DNA of 64,000 nt from assembly GCA_028554645.1 (NCBI GenBank), contig JAQOOI010000070.1, positions 124,001 to 188,000 on the forward strand. Reading direction: 5' to 3'. Each line of letters starts with the position of its first letter. The first letter of the stretch is position 1. The notes beneath the pieces are model-generated. The model had not been told where the DNA came from. It did no database searches and saw nothing but the letters and a program-made list of their open reading frames with translations. The position numbers and the translations under genes are program-made. This document shows positions 1 through 10,344 of this stretch, one piece after another. This stretch comes from Omphalotus guepiniiformis (Eukaryota; Basidiomycota; Agaricomycetes; Agaricales; Omphalotaceae).

Positions 1-47
1 TACCAAAAAGGTGATTTCGACAACATAACGGGTGGCACAACATACTG

Positions 48-1153
48 ATGGCACTACTTATTAGGAAAATGCGCCATTTGTCTTCTTCACGGAGATATCT
101 TTCGTCACGCAAGTTCTCCCCAGATCAGCGTAAATTTCTCGACCAGTATAGCATCTTACGAGATCAGAGAAGCGATCCTCAAAACGTCAAATCACTCATG
201 TCTGACTGGCTTCGTCGTTGGATCCCTGTCGAATGGGACTATTGGAATACCTTTCGACAGACATTATTTAAAAGGAGATTAATGAAGGTAAGCCATTTTT
301 GCTAAACAGAGTCCAATACTCACAATTTTTTATGCAGAAAATCATTAAATACTTCGAATCGAAGACACTGAGTACAGAGGGTTGGAAACGACATTCTAGT
401 CCTCGTGCACCTCCGCCAACTCCGGTGACGAGTCCACTTTCAGCAACAATTTCACAGCCCTTCTTCTCATCTCCAACACCGTCTTTTTTGAAACTCGAAT
501 CACCTGAGTCGACGGCAAGTTTCTTTGGTTCTTTGCCACCATCATCTCCACCAGCCCTTGCTTCTTCATCGTCCTCCTTTCCTTCTCCGGGATTTTCTAC
601 TCCGCCAAGAGCACCTGCCAAGAAGTTCGTTCCGCTCTTCTCACCTGATTTCCCCCTTGGCTCCTCTCCAATGATTGAGTCGACTTCCCCTGAAGTATTG
701 CCTGAAGTCTGCGTTATTGTGCCTTCTTCCTCGTCACCCAAATATTCCCTACCTCCGAGTGCGCCGACACCTGGGAGACTAAGCGTAACACCGTATTTTG
801 TTCGGGCGGGGTTGGAAAAGCTAGGGAAGTTGGAAGACATGGAGAAGAAGTTACTCCCTCTTACACCTATGCGCTCCGCTGCACCCGTGATGTCGCCAGT
901 GCCTCTGAGTACGCCTGGGGTACTTGGTGTAACGCCGGACTTTGTTCGGGAGGGGTTGGAGAAGTTTGAGAGGAAGCTAGCTGCAGGAATCCCTCTTACG
1001 CCTGTGCGCTCCATTGCACCCGTACTGTCACCAGTCAACAATTCAGACCCAGAATTCGTTCGATGGATACAGGAGGTCTCGGGCAGTGACGAACCGGACG
1101 AGCTCCCTAGCCTGGAGCAGCTGTACAGCTGGGTTTGTGCTCACCGGACGTAG
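48..1153 (+). CDS. Pro/Ser-rich protein of unknown function, 351 aa
   Basis: Two exons, 48-287 and 338-1153, joined in phase 0 across a 50-nt intron (gtaag ... gcag). The ATG at 48 has an in-frame stop at 12-14, so the start is inside the window unless an upstream intron exists. The first 80 residues are basic and contain a WLRRW stretch. Residues ~90-215 are rich in Pro, Ser and Thr, likely disordered. Residues ~220-315 hold two diverged copies of a ~47-residue unit (pattern TPG-L-VTP-FVR-GLEK, then LTP-RS-APV-SPV). The C-terminus is acidic. I do not recognise the family. The internal repeat and the clean splice support a real gene; the first exon is less sure than the second. Confidence 0.5.
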
Positions 1154-1465
1154 CCGCCTCTCACCATCTTGTTTCAATCTTCTCTCAGCTGTCGCCGTCA
1201 AAAAGTATTTACTCTTCTCTTGCTGTCAACACCCCGTCAAAATGTATTTACTCACCTCTTGCTGTCTACACCCCTGGCTCTGCCTTAATTAGAATGTATT
1301 TAGTAATCTTGGTCTATATACTGTAGCACCTTAAATGTGTATTTACGAAGTATCTTGAAATTTGAATGTCTTGATGTATGTATGCATTATTAAGTATGAT
1401 AAAATTCTTAGTGCGACGGTGATCCCGCCACTCCAATGATACTCTCTCACTAGCTACGTGAATAT

Positions 1466-1555
1466 GGTCGTGTAGCTTACCGAGCTAAGATGCGCACAGA
1501 TTTAAGTTCGTAGTAAGTCACAGTGCATGCGCGGGTTCGACCCCCGTCATGACCA
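1466..1555 (+). pseudogene. Degenerate tRNA-Leu(UAA)-like sequence
   Basis: The ends form a 7-bp acceptor stem (1466-1472 with 1548-1554, one G-U pair) with a discriminator A at 1555. A good T arm with B-box GGTTCGACCCC lies at 1531-1547, and a T7 tract (1583-1589) could terminate Pol III. The anticodon region reads ATTTAAGT as in tRNA-Leu(UAA), but its stem carries extra bases and mismatches and the D loop lacks the GG pair. It is therefore probably a tRNA relic or the head of a tRNA-derived SINE rather than a working tRNA. Confidence 0.4.
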
Positions 1556-1620
1556 ATGCGTCGGTGGGCCTTTGTGGCCTTGTTTTTTTCATGACATTTA
1601 TGCCCCATGTGATCTGGAAA

Positions 1621-1690
1621 GATTCGACACGTGAGGGCTAATGTAATCTGGACTGGATTCGACACGTGAAGGCCAATCGACACGTGAGGA
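1621..1690 (+). repeat. Short direct repeats with a CACGTG core
   Basis: A 22-bp unit gattcgacacgtga-ggc-aat occurs at 1621-1642 and 1656-1677, and a third partial copy (tcgacacgtgagg) follows at 1677-1689. Each contains the palindrome CACGTG, an E-box-type site for bHLH factors. They lie just behind the tRNA-like sequence. Confidence 0.7.
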
Positions 1691-2203
1691 ATACGCGCTG
1701 TGTCAACATGTACAAAGATTACTATGGCTTACGTTCTTTCATCCATGTATTATTCTCTTCTCGTCTATGGTGTAAAGTCAAGCATGAAATACATCTAAAG
1801 GTAAGGCTCTACATCTTTCTCAGATGTCACGCAACTAATAGTATCATGTAGCTGGATCTATCACACCACCCATTAGCAGGATGTCAAGCGTGTTCTTGAG
1901 TATCAGTGTTCAAAACAAATGTCTACAATCTTGTACAAAGTACAGACTGGTAGTTGCTTGTATAACGGTACGTATTCTCCGTCTCTTTCAAAGTACAGAA
2001 TACTAACTTGACTCCTGCCAGATGTAGTGTTCCATCATTTTTTCAATAGAATAATCTTACTACAATGTTCCCTCTCAAACTGAATATCGAAACCTTTTCT
2101 TAACGGTACCGCTAGAACGTCTAATCAATGTCATCAATACGTTTACCTTCATATCGAGCACCTCCACCTTATCCTCCGGCTTCACTTCAATTTGGTATCT
2201 CCC

Positions 2204-2300
2204 TACAGCGCGGGCGTCGTTCTCGGTAGTACCGCCGTGGCGTAACACTCCCCATACAGCGCGGGCGTTCTTGATAGCACCGTGGCGTAAACTCTCCTAA
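2204..2300 (+). repeat. Tandem ~50-bp GC-rich repeat, two copies
   Basis: Two adjacent diverged units share the blocks acagcgcgggcgt, then accg--gtggcgtaa, then actc. They are followed at ~2350-2385 by a doubled ctaaggtaaaggtat. No coding content was seen; both lie upstream of the T5orf172 gene. Confidence 0.55.
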
Positions 2301-2600
2301 TCGTACTAACGATCACTAAAAACTTCCTAAGTAAGTCCTTATTCAAACCACTAAGGTAAAGGTATACTAAGGTAAAGGTATATGTTTTCTTCCCGCGTGC
2401 TACTAACACTTCAAGCGTCTTACTCTTTCATAGCCAACTTCGTCTCACTTGCTTCTCACTTTGCTCTTTAGCACGTTCTTACACAGCTCACTAAGGTACG
2501 TATATTTATATTTTCTTTCACCTTATGTTTTCTTCTCGTGTTCCTTTAACACTTGTAGTGCTTGAAGACCCGACTCCCTTCATCCAACCGCGACTTCATC

Positions 2601-3037
2601 ATGCTCCACGACCGCCCGGGCTATCTTTATGTCTTCCACATCGTCGGCACTCGGGGATTTAAAGTAGGACGAACGAACAATCTACGACGTCGAAAAGCCC
2701 AGTGGGCTCGCCAGTGCCGGGGACAGAAACACGCGTGGTTGAGTTCACTTCCAGCAAAACGATATAAACGTGCCGGTACGTCGTTTTTCTTTGCATTCCT
2801 CGATGTCTAACTTCTTTTCAGAGTCGCTATGCCATTCTGAGCTCCAACGCGTTTGTCTGTGTCGTCCGCGCGCGCGCTCTGCGCTCATTGTATATCTCTT
2901 TCATTTCTTTCTATGTTTGAGCTAACAGAATATCAGGTAATCGACGACATAACGAGATTTTCGAGTTCGACGGGTTACCACGCGATGTCGTCAACAACAT
3001 TATTCGCCCAATAATGAAGCGTGCCTGCTCTTCGTAA
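2601..3037 (+). CDS. T5orf172 / GIY-YIG-like domain protein, 104 aa
   Basis: Three exons, 2601-2775, 2822-2860 and 2937-3037, fit in phase (315 nt). The first holds PGYLYVF and FKVGRTNNLRRR, the GIY-YIG-like core of T5orf172/MUG113 proteins. The second gives the ESLCHSEL segment where the family has its conserved Glu and His. The third completes C-x-C followed by RRHNEIFEF, matching the family's C-terminal Cys/His-Glu block. The start is the only in-frame ATG after a stop at 2556. The protein is barely more than the domain. Such domains occur in mobile-element and DNA-repair contexts; activity is not shown here. An alternative donor for exon 2 (near 2890) would break the frame. Confidence 0.7.
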
Positions 3038-4309
3038 CCGTAAGTTTTCATTCGCCTCATTTTCACATACTTATCGTTTTGATTCAGTCTGTGTGTATCC
3101 GGATCTTATTGGTTGTGTACTGTTGTAGCAATATATGTTTTTTTCTCTCTGTTATTGACCGCGTGAGCTGTAAGAAATAGAAAATCAATTTCGGAGTAAG
3201 TTGTCGATCGTACTTAATAGATCCGGCACGACGATAATTACATCTCATCTCCGAATACTAATCCGATCCTCCGAGACATCTTCATCTCCGAGCTATCTTT
3301 ATCGCTATCGTTATCGCTATCGTTATCGACACATGGTGAGCACACGTTACCACAAATGTACGGAGACTAACACTTGACCACAACCCGTTTAGAGACGACC
3401 ACCTTACCACAATCGTATGGAGGGAACAGTTCACCATTGCACTTACCACACTGCTCATGTACTGCTCACCACGACCGCACGGAGAAGATTACTTTACCAC
3501 AAGACATCGCAAGGAGGACGAGATGAATAGCAGGGCTTACACTGGTGCGGGTTGATCTCCACAACGCTCTGGAGAGCTCCATGTAGGATATAGATCGGTG
3601 CGTGTGGTCATTACCAGTGAAAGATACATTCATACTACATTTACAGGTGAGGAATCCGAGAAGTTGATATGATGCCAGTGTATATATATGTGTTACAGTA
3701 TCGCCCAAATTCGAATCCGAAGGTGCGAGTGGATTTGTGGCAGGACTCGGTTTAGACTTGGTAGAAGGAAGGAAGAACAACACCGTGGGTACTAGTACTA
3801 CATAGTTGAAGGACAGATGTTGATGAAATGTTCAAACTAGCGATCCAAGTCCGAGTCATGTGTGTGGGTACCACATGCTAGAGGCATGAGCGAAGATAAA
3901 TGAAATTACATGGGCATGCGGAAATGAAAGTCTGCGGAATGAGGAAGGATGTCAGTGTTTGAATTACACTATTGAGTGAGGACAGGCAGAAGCATGTTGT
4001 TCCCAAAATTTTCTCGGTCATTGCCCAACACAATCCTGCAGGATAGCAGTTCCCGCGTCGTGACTCGCAGGGACTGGGATGGAAATAACTCTTCGGACCA
4101 CTGTAATCGATTTACGAGGTCTAAGGCCTGAGGGAGGATGTTGATGTTGATGAGCGTCCAACCAAGGAGACTGGTCCGACTCATTCTGGTAGGTATGTCA
4201 AGTCAATGAATTTCACTATTGTTGATGTTGATATTCACCTACGACTCACTCAGCGCTCTGTATAGGTTATATCAAGTCAAAGCTATCATCATGACTCGCT
4301 CGTGTCCCT
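3038..4309. other. Intergenic region, no gene seen
   Basis: No supported gene. The stretch 3320-3520 carries loosely repeated accaca / tgtacggaga motifs, and short open frames at 3466-3783 and 3969-4184 on the minus strand have no family resemblance. Confidence 0.4.
3301..3330 (+). repeat. 12-bp tandem repeat (atcgctatcgtt)n
   Basis: About two and a half copies of the unit atcgctatcgtt stand in line from 3301 to 3330. Confidence 0.8.
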
Positions 4310-4625
4310 TAATTTGAACTTGAACTTGAAATTCTGTCAAAACCAACCAACCACCCCACACAACCCAACCCATCTGACAGTATTCCGACAGTACTCGTAG
4401 ATGCCCCTCGAACGCCCGATTTATCGTTTTTATTCTTTACTTGGGGCGCGGCAAGCTTCGCTTGCACCAGTACGCAGCTCTCGGACGCGGGGTTAATGGA
4501 TAGTTTTGACTTCCGAGTACAAGTTTGCCGCGTATGATCCCTGAAGCTGCAAGCCTGATTCAATGATTCCTGAAGCAAGGCCTCCCGCGGCACAAGCGCT
4601 TCTAGATGGGTAAAACATGGTAAAC
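4310..4625 (+). repeat. Dispersed repeat, copy 1
   Basis: This ~300-bp block matches 9040-9345 in the same orientation. Shared landmarks are tgtcaaaa-c, accaccc, gtactcgtagatg / ctactcgcagatg, a GTTTTTAT segment, ttttgccgc-tat, ttcctgaagcaag and gcgcttctat. No coding frame is shared, so it looks like an old non-coding mobile element or a duplicated fragment. Confidence 0.55.
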
Positions 4626-5293
4626 GGGATGATCCCTCTCTGAACTTCGACTCACTTGGTGTACTATCTAAGTTTCTAGAAACGAGCTGGTCGCGAGCCT
4701 ATTCCACTGGCATTACAGCCGCTCTGCAGCCGCTCTGCAGTCGCTCGTATATTACGAATCTCCTTAGTCTCGGGCCGAAGTCCATCCCTTCACGTCACAT
4801 ATCATTATGTATTTTAGCGTAGTCAGCCAATTTACTCTTGTTTCTTGTTTCATTATGACAATTGGCACTATTTGATTGCGTCACCAAAAGAAGTCGCCGG
4901 AACATGTAGGGTCGCAATTATACAGTAACTTATTCAACCAACAACGTTGTCAACACCGGTCTTTCAAGAGATCGGATAACTTCAACGTTGTCAACACCAG
5001 TCTTTCAAGACTTTGCTGGGTCCAAGTATGATCAAAGTATGATAATTATTACTTTTTGTGACATTGGACTGCAACTCCCCCCAAGGCTCAATCGTTCGTC
5101 CGCCAGCCTGTACTGCAGCTGTATGTCTTCACATGTTCACAACACGATTCAATACACAGTATGATGAAAATGTGTCCGTAGTCTCTGGTATATAAAGCCC
5201 TGTACAATCCCTCCCCACTCCTACCCCCGAAGTCCGTCTCCTGTTCCCCTTCAAGTTCCTCTCTGAATCTGCTGAACACACTTCTCCGTCATC
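4626..5293 (+). promoter_or_regulatory. Upstream region of UbiA copy A with a 28-bp direct repeat
   Basis: At 4942-4969 and 4983-5010 the sequence caacgttgtcaacacc-gtctttcaaga is repeated with a single change (period 41 bp), about 285 bp before the ATG of the UbiA gene. A TATATAAA-like box lies near 5189-5196. The doubled site, with its own inverted core aacgtt, is a plausible binding site for a dimeric regulator; this is inference. Confidence 0.5.
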
Positions 5294-6782
5294 ATGAATC
5301 ACAACCCGGATGGAATTGGCACTGTACATGCTGAACCTGGATTAATCTTGATACCAAAACCTTTCGATGCCTTTCCACCACTTTTATGGCCCTACCTGGA
5401 GATTATCGGCCTTGACAAGGTGAGCTTAGGCTACTAATACACTAGTTACTATTAGGCTCACGTCTTCCTCTTTGACAGCCGACCGGCACAAAACTCGTAT
5501 TCTGGCCGTTCGGTATGTTACACTCGATCGCACGTTGACTCACCATGTCCGCCAATTCATTATTCCAACCCGGACAGCTTGGGGCTTGACAATGGCGGCG
5601 CACTCAACTGACCTTTCTCCGATGGAATATGCCTTAGGTCTGGTGAAGTTCCTCGCTACAGCATTCATTATTCGATGCTCCGCATGCACCATCAACGACA
5701 TCCTTGATCGGGGAATAGATTCTGTGGTCGGTACGTTGCACTTTCCGTTGGGTTTCTGGGTTCAAATCAAGTCTCTTAATGTTATTGTACAGAGAGGACT
5801 AAGAATCGGCCACTGGCGAGTGGACGTATGTCTGTTCCCTCAGCGTTTCTTTATGTCTCGGTTCAATACATCGTCGGAACTGTGTTCTTCTACTTCACTC
5901 TCAAAGGTCTGGCGTCAGTACCTAATGTTTTGCCTAGGCAATCACTTGAAATATTGACTTGTTTTTCTTCGATACTTTCTCACAGTCTTTGGGTTGCACT
6001 CTTTCAACTTCTACCGATGTACGTGCCATACAGCCCGTATCATCCCCGTACGCCGCACTCAAGCGTTAATTTACACAGATTCGCAATCTATCCTGTATTC
6101 AAGAGGGTTACTTATTGGTCTCAAGCATGGCTTGGATTTGCTATGAACCTTGGATTTGTGATATCTTGGGTCTCAACTACCAACACATTAAATATTCCTT
6201 TGCTTTTGTCTGCGATGGTAGGATGCTGGTGGTAAGTTTAGACTTCTGCTGTACCCAGCCAAGTCTAATTGTTGAACACCCTCTAGCTGGACTATGATCT
6301 ATGGTGAGTAACCAATTCTCGTGGGTCAGCTGTACGAGCTGCAAGATACCTTTTCAGCTACAATATATGCATGTCAAGATAACACTCACACTCGCAACAC
6401 GCGAGTGAAAATTTATTCCACTGCAAGTCTATTTGGCATCTGGATCCGGCCCTTATTAACCAGCTGTGGAATCATTTTTCTCGGGGCATTAGCTGTTGCT
6501 GGTATTGTGAATGGTCAAGGTGCTGTGTTCTTTGTGGTTTCCGTCGGCGGGCTTGCATTGCATCTGTCTTGGCAGTATGTGACTGTAAACCATGAAGTAT
6601 TGTCTAGCTGTAGAGGTAAGTCTTAGAGACTTGTTTGTCATATCAGTGGTGAGTGCTAACACTGTATGGATTACATCTGTTTTTCAGAAAACTTTGATCA
6701 CAATGGACAGCTGGGCTGGATTATTTGGAGTGGTATGTTGCTTGATTACTTTGCCTCGAACGGTTGCAAGGGATCTGGGTAA
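5294..6782 (+). CDS. UbiA-family prenyltransferase, copy A (second Asp motif lost), 329 aa
   Basis: Nine exons: 5294-5419, 5479-5512, 5578-5730, 5793-5913, 5986-6018, 6079-6231, 6287-6303, 6358-6615 and 6688-6782, summing to an open 990-nt frame with the same exon layout as copy B. It has the PTGTKL-FWPF lead-in of COQ2-like enzymes and the first Asp-rich motif NDILDRGID at residues 93-101 followed by ERTKNRPLASG. Members move a prenyl group onto an aromatic or other acceptor in membranes using Mg2+ held by two Asp motifs. The second motif, which in copy B reads YACQDIEDDLKMG, is here YACQDNTHTRNTRV (216-229): only the first Asp remains. The C-terminus also runs on differently. It is probably catalytically altered or dying despite an intact frame. 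Confidence 0.85.
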
Positions 6783-6989
6783 AGCACCTTGCACTCAAGA
6801 GTCAGGCTCTTTGAATTTCATTTATATTATGCACCCCGCCCGGATCTTATGATGAGTTAGACACGAACTATTAGTATCACTATTCTGATCTCTTTAATCT
6901 TGAACGTGACTTTATTATTGTATCTATTTAATATACGCTGCATGTATCCAGGATGTTCATTAGGAGAGAGTACGGGCTATGGGGGCTGG

Positions 6990-7860
6990 GGAAGAAACGC
7001 ACTTTTGTCATCCTCAACGTTGTCTGTACTTTATAATGACAAGTCGGACTCGCTGTAATTCGTAACGCATAACCCTTCCGTATGATGCATTCCTACAACC
7101 ATGTACATCAGCACACCAGCACATACCTTGATATCCTAGGACCTCGGAGTCTTCCTACAGCTTGACCGTTCAATTACGGTATCGCATGTCGCCCGTTGGA
7201 GGCTGAACTCGGGAAATCGTGTTGCAGCAACGACCCAGCCCTACGATTGTGAATTGAGGAAAGGTGAACATCAAAAGCTCAAGGCTTGAGACAGTTTAAC
7301 TTCGATTGAAAACGACTCGGACTCTCGATTACACCGTTGAGCCCTCCGTCATCGATATCCCCCAAAGTCACGACTCTAAGAACAAATGAAAACGAATGAC
7401 TCAATGAGTATATGAAGTACACATTCAGAACGTACACATCATTTATTCATAAATATCGCCCATCGCCTCACGCCTCACCCTCGCCGCTACCTTCTCCCGC
7501 TCCCTGCCTTTGTGCTCCACTACAGCACTGCCCTGGGTCCATAGCTTTCTTGCAAGCCTTTTTCGCTATTCGCTAATGCCGACATGATGAGCCGAAGTGA
7601 TGCATGCAACAAGATGGACGACATACTCATTCATCTGAGTTGATAAAAAGCTGTTGAAGATATTAGTGTGTCTTCAAGAATACAGACATGAGCTGAAGTA
7701 CCTGTTTAGCTGTGGATACCATTTCTTCTCGAGAGTGCGATTAATGCCGCGTCGACCGGCCCCCAAAGCGGAGGGAGGGCTGCTAGGAGGAGGGTAATAG
7801 TAATGGGATTTGAACCCGCGGGATGTTGGGATATCTTTGTAGAGATTTGGATACAAGGTA
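6990..7860 (-). pseudogene. Remnants of an epoxide hydrolase paralog
   Basis: On the minus strand, 7770-7855 encodes LYKDIPTSRGFKSHYYYPPP, nearly the N-terminus of the intact hydrolase at 11535-12919. The stretch 6990-7120 aligns with that gene's exon encoding the CYYKVQ segment and its following intron (about 11800-11950), including ctgtactttata and the cattc-t-ca-ca--acatcag tail. The middle, with the HGFP and GHDWG motifs, is missing, so this is a decayed copy. It lies tail-to-tail with UbiA copy A. Confidence 0.65.
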
Positions 7861-9039
7861 CCGGTGGGCGAGGTGTAAGGTTCAATTTGTGCGAGGGTTG
7901 AACATTGAACTTCGAAGATACAACTTCGGAGATACAAGACTTTGCACAGACTTAAATAGATTGATGAGTGAAGTAAGTATTGATAGACTAAAAGAGTAAC
8001 CTTGAAAACTCACTCGAGTGTATGTACATATACTGTTGTGTTTCGCTCGACGATACCCAACAGTCTTTACCTGGTTCGTGAGCGTACGCCCTAGCATACC
8101 CAGCCTAGCCTGCTGTCCATGCCCTTGCAGAACACGTCTATCAATCGGAAGCGAGACAATCGTATCTTCGGAAAATACTTAGTTTTCAATTTCAACGTAC
8201 TTGACTCTGCGACTCACGATTGAATATTGAAGCTTTGAACTTGTGTCTGTCAACGAGTGGAGGTATCAAAGCTCGAAGAGCCTGAGGTGTGACATGAGAA
8301 CTCTGCTTTTTCTAGCACCAACGTTGTTCTCCGAGATATATGATGAAACAGTCTATTATACGCGGTAGGACGAGAGTTTGTGAGTGCAGTCATTGTCGTG
8401 GCTGAAAGCGGCGCTTGAATTGAAAGTTTATGTAACTACCACATCTTTCTCTCTCTGGTCCCACCAAATATCTGATCTGTAAAGCAAGTACTTATGGCAC
8501 GTCTTTCCTCCCTCTCATAACGAGCAACAAACTGACTAACAAAATTTGTGTCCAGACGCGTCATGCCGAAAAATCCGAATGAATTGTCTGAGATTGATTC
8601 GAGCTAGACGCGTGTAAGAGTCTCAATGATTGTGAGAGGTGAAGGTTTGAGGGAGACTAGTACATAGGAAGATTTCGAAGATACGGGATCTGTATGGTAA
8701 GTGCGGCCATGCGGTGGCTGAGTTAGACTTTGTGCAACGCTGACTTGGTGTTTTTTTTCTTCTCTTCAGCCGGATTCTCAGACTTCGAAGTCCGAAACCT
8801 AACGATGTTCATCGAGATACCGTATCATTACTTCAGTGTTGCGTCGAAGGGGGAAAGGATTGTCGTCGAAATGTCTTTCTACAAAGAGAGGAGGATATAA
8901 AGTCCGAGGACCCGAGACTGTGCAGTAGGGTGCTCGAGTGGAAAGTCGAACGTACGGTATGTTCTGTCTTTGGATTTCGCTTTCATTGATTTTTACGCTT
9001 CACAACGTTTATCAGTCGTAGACGGTAGAAAGCTCGCGT
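7861..9039. other. Intergenic region, no gene seen
   Basis: Beyond the edge of the hydrolase remnant I see no supported coding frame. Several GT...AG-bounded short open pieces occur near 8500-8950 but they do not join into a recognisable protein. Confidence 0.4.
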
Positions 9040-9345
9040 CCTTGAACTTTTGTCAAAAACACCTACCTAACCACCCTACCCATCCGACTGTCGACATCTA
9101 CTCGCAGATGACCTCGAGCTAAGGCTCGGATGCTCGACGTGCGAATCGTTGTTTTATCTCCCTACTTTGAGCACGATGCGTCGGTGCGCTCGTACACTTT
9201 ACTATGCACGGTCTAAAGCTTAAGGTCGTGCTCTAGGCGAACTGAATTGGCGATTAACGAATACTTGTGACTTTTGCCGCATATACTCTTGATTCTTGAA
9301 GCAAGCCCAAGGCGTGCGCTTCTATGGCCATGTGAATGGTAGTGA
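9040..9345 (+). repeat. Dispersed repeat, copy 2
   Basis: Second copy of the block at 4310-4625, in the same orientation and diverged by small indels. It keeps ttttgtcaaaaac, ctactcgcagatg, cttttgccgcatat, ttcttgaagcaag and gtgcgcttctat. No coding capacity is evident. Confidence 0.55.
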
Positions 9346-9910
9346 TAGGCTCTGCTCGGGCTCTACATAGTAAAGAATCAGAATCAGAGTGCGACTCGGT
9401 CTGCGGATGGTCTTGAAGGTATCTTGAAATGTCGGTAAGCGAGGTTGTTCTTTTCTCTGGAGGTGAGCGTAGCGTTAACTAACGGACTTCTAGAACAGTA
9501 CGCACGTACGCACTTCGGAAGTAGTGGGTTGTACGAGATTGTACGAATATCTGGTTTAGCTCGTCGAGGTCTTCTTTCTGTATGTGATGTGTTACTGCGG
9601 CTGACTGTTATACGTTGAACACGTATGTCATGATTCTGGGTATTTTTGTCATTCCTCAGCCAATTTGAATAACTGAAACCAAAAATAAATTTCTAGGTAT
9701 CTTTCACTACAAAATATAAGAAATCGAGACTCTTCACATTTTGAAAACACGACGATTCATTGATTCGAGACGCTCTATGAAAGACGTTCATCTTCGCGAT
9801 TTCGCTATGTATTGCGCTGCTTCATCACGAAAGTCAGGTATATACCTCTAATCTACAAAAAACTTACCTATTCGACCCCGCAACTGTTGATGGTTCTTGT
9901 ACTCAAATCC

Positions 9911-10085
9911 TTTCGCGCCGCAGTAGTTGAGACACAAGGATTCAGGCTTGCATCAGTGAAGGGAGCTGGCTAACACTGGCACATGGCAATCAGTCTCGCT
10001 AGTACGAGCTGCGGAGAACTTTGAATTGAACGGAAGTTGGATTTTTACAGCCTGTGGAGTACGATTTCTCGGTACGTGCGCGCTT
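9911..10085 (+). repeat. Upstream block shared with the second proline-rich gene
   Basis: The block opens with gcgccgcagtag-tgagac at 9917 and contains ttgaattgaacgg at 10021-10033, then a ttttaca...ggagta...ctcgg tail. The same landmarks in the same order, with nearly equal spacing (104 vs 99 bp), are at 31308-31470. It sits about 260 bp before the gene at 10345. The region 9346-9910 before it holds no gene that I can support. Confidence 0.6.
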
Positions 10086-10344
10086 CACACTGTACGTGCT
10101 CTTGCTCAATTCACATTTCATCTGGCGAAAAGACGAAAATAGCTTCAAGTTGTGCGAGGTATCGTAGGAGATTCAAGTCGGCGTACAAAATTTTGGAGCA
10201 TAGGCAAAGGTATATATACTGCCATGGACTCATCGAGTTGAACCAACAACTTCGTATATCCTCTTATACACAAGTTACTCTTCCTTCGTTCTCACAACTT
10301 ATTCTTCTTTCAAGCCAAAACTTGACCTATCTACGCTGCCAACT

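Larger units (their letters stand above)
1154..2600. other. Intergenic region, no gene seen
   Basis: AT-rich sequence between the Pro/Ser-rich gene and the T5orf172 gene. Apart from the tRNA-like sequence and the short repeats listed separately, no coding frame with family resemblance or consistent splice sites was found on either strand. Confidence 0.5.

Noticed and set aside
1477..1683. Minus-strand frame containing GGRTRAC
   Set aside because: This is the usual translation of an antisense tRNA T arm, here from the tRNA-Leu-like sequence.
3301..3520. CRISPR-like or other array from regularly repeated accaca words
   Set aside because: Repeats are short, irregular and diverged, and the genome is eukaryotic; ordinary low-complexity sequence.
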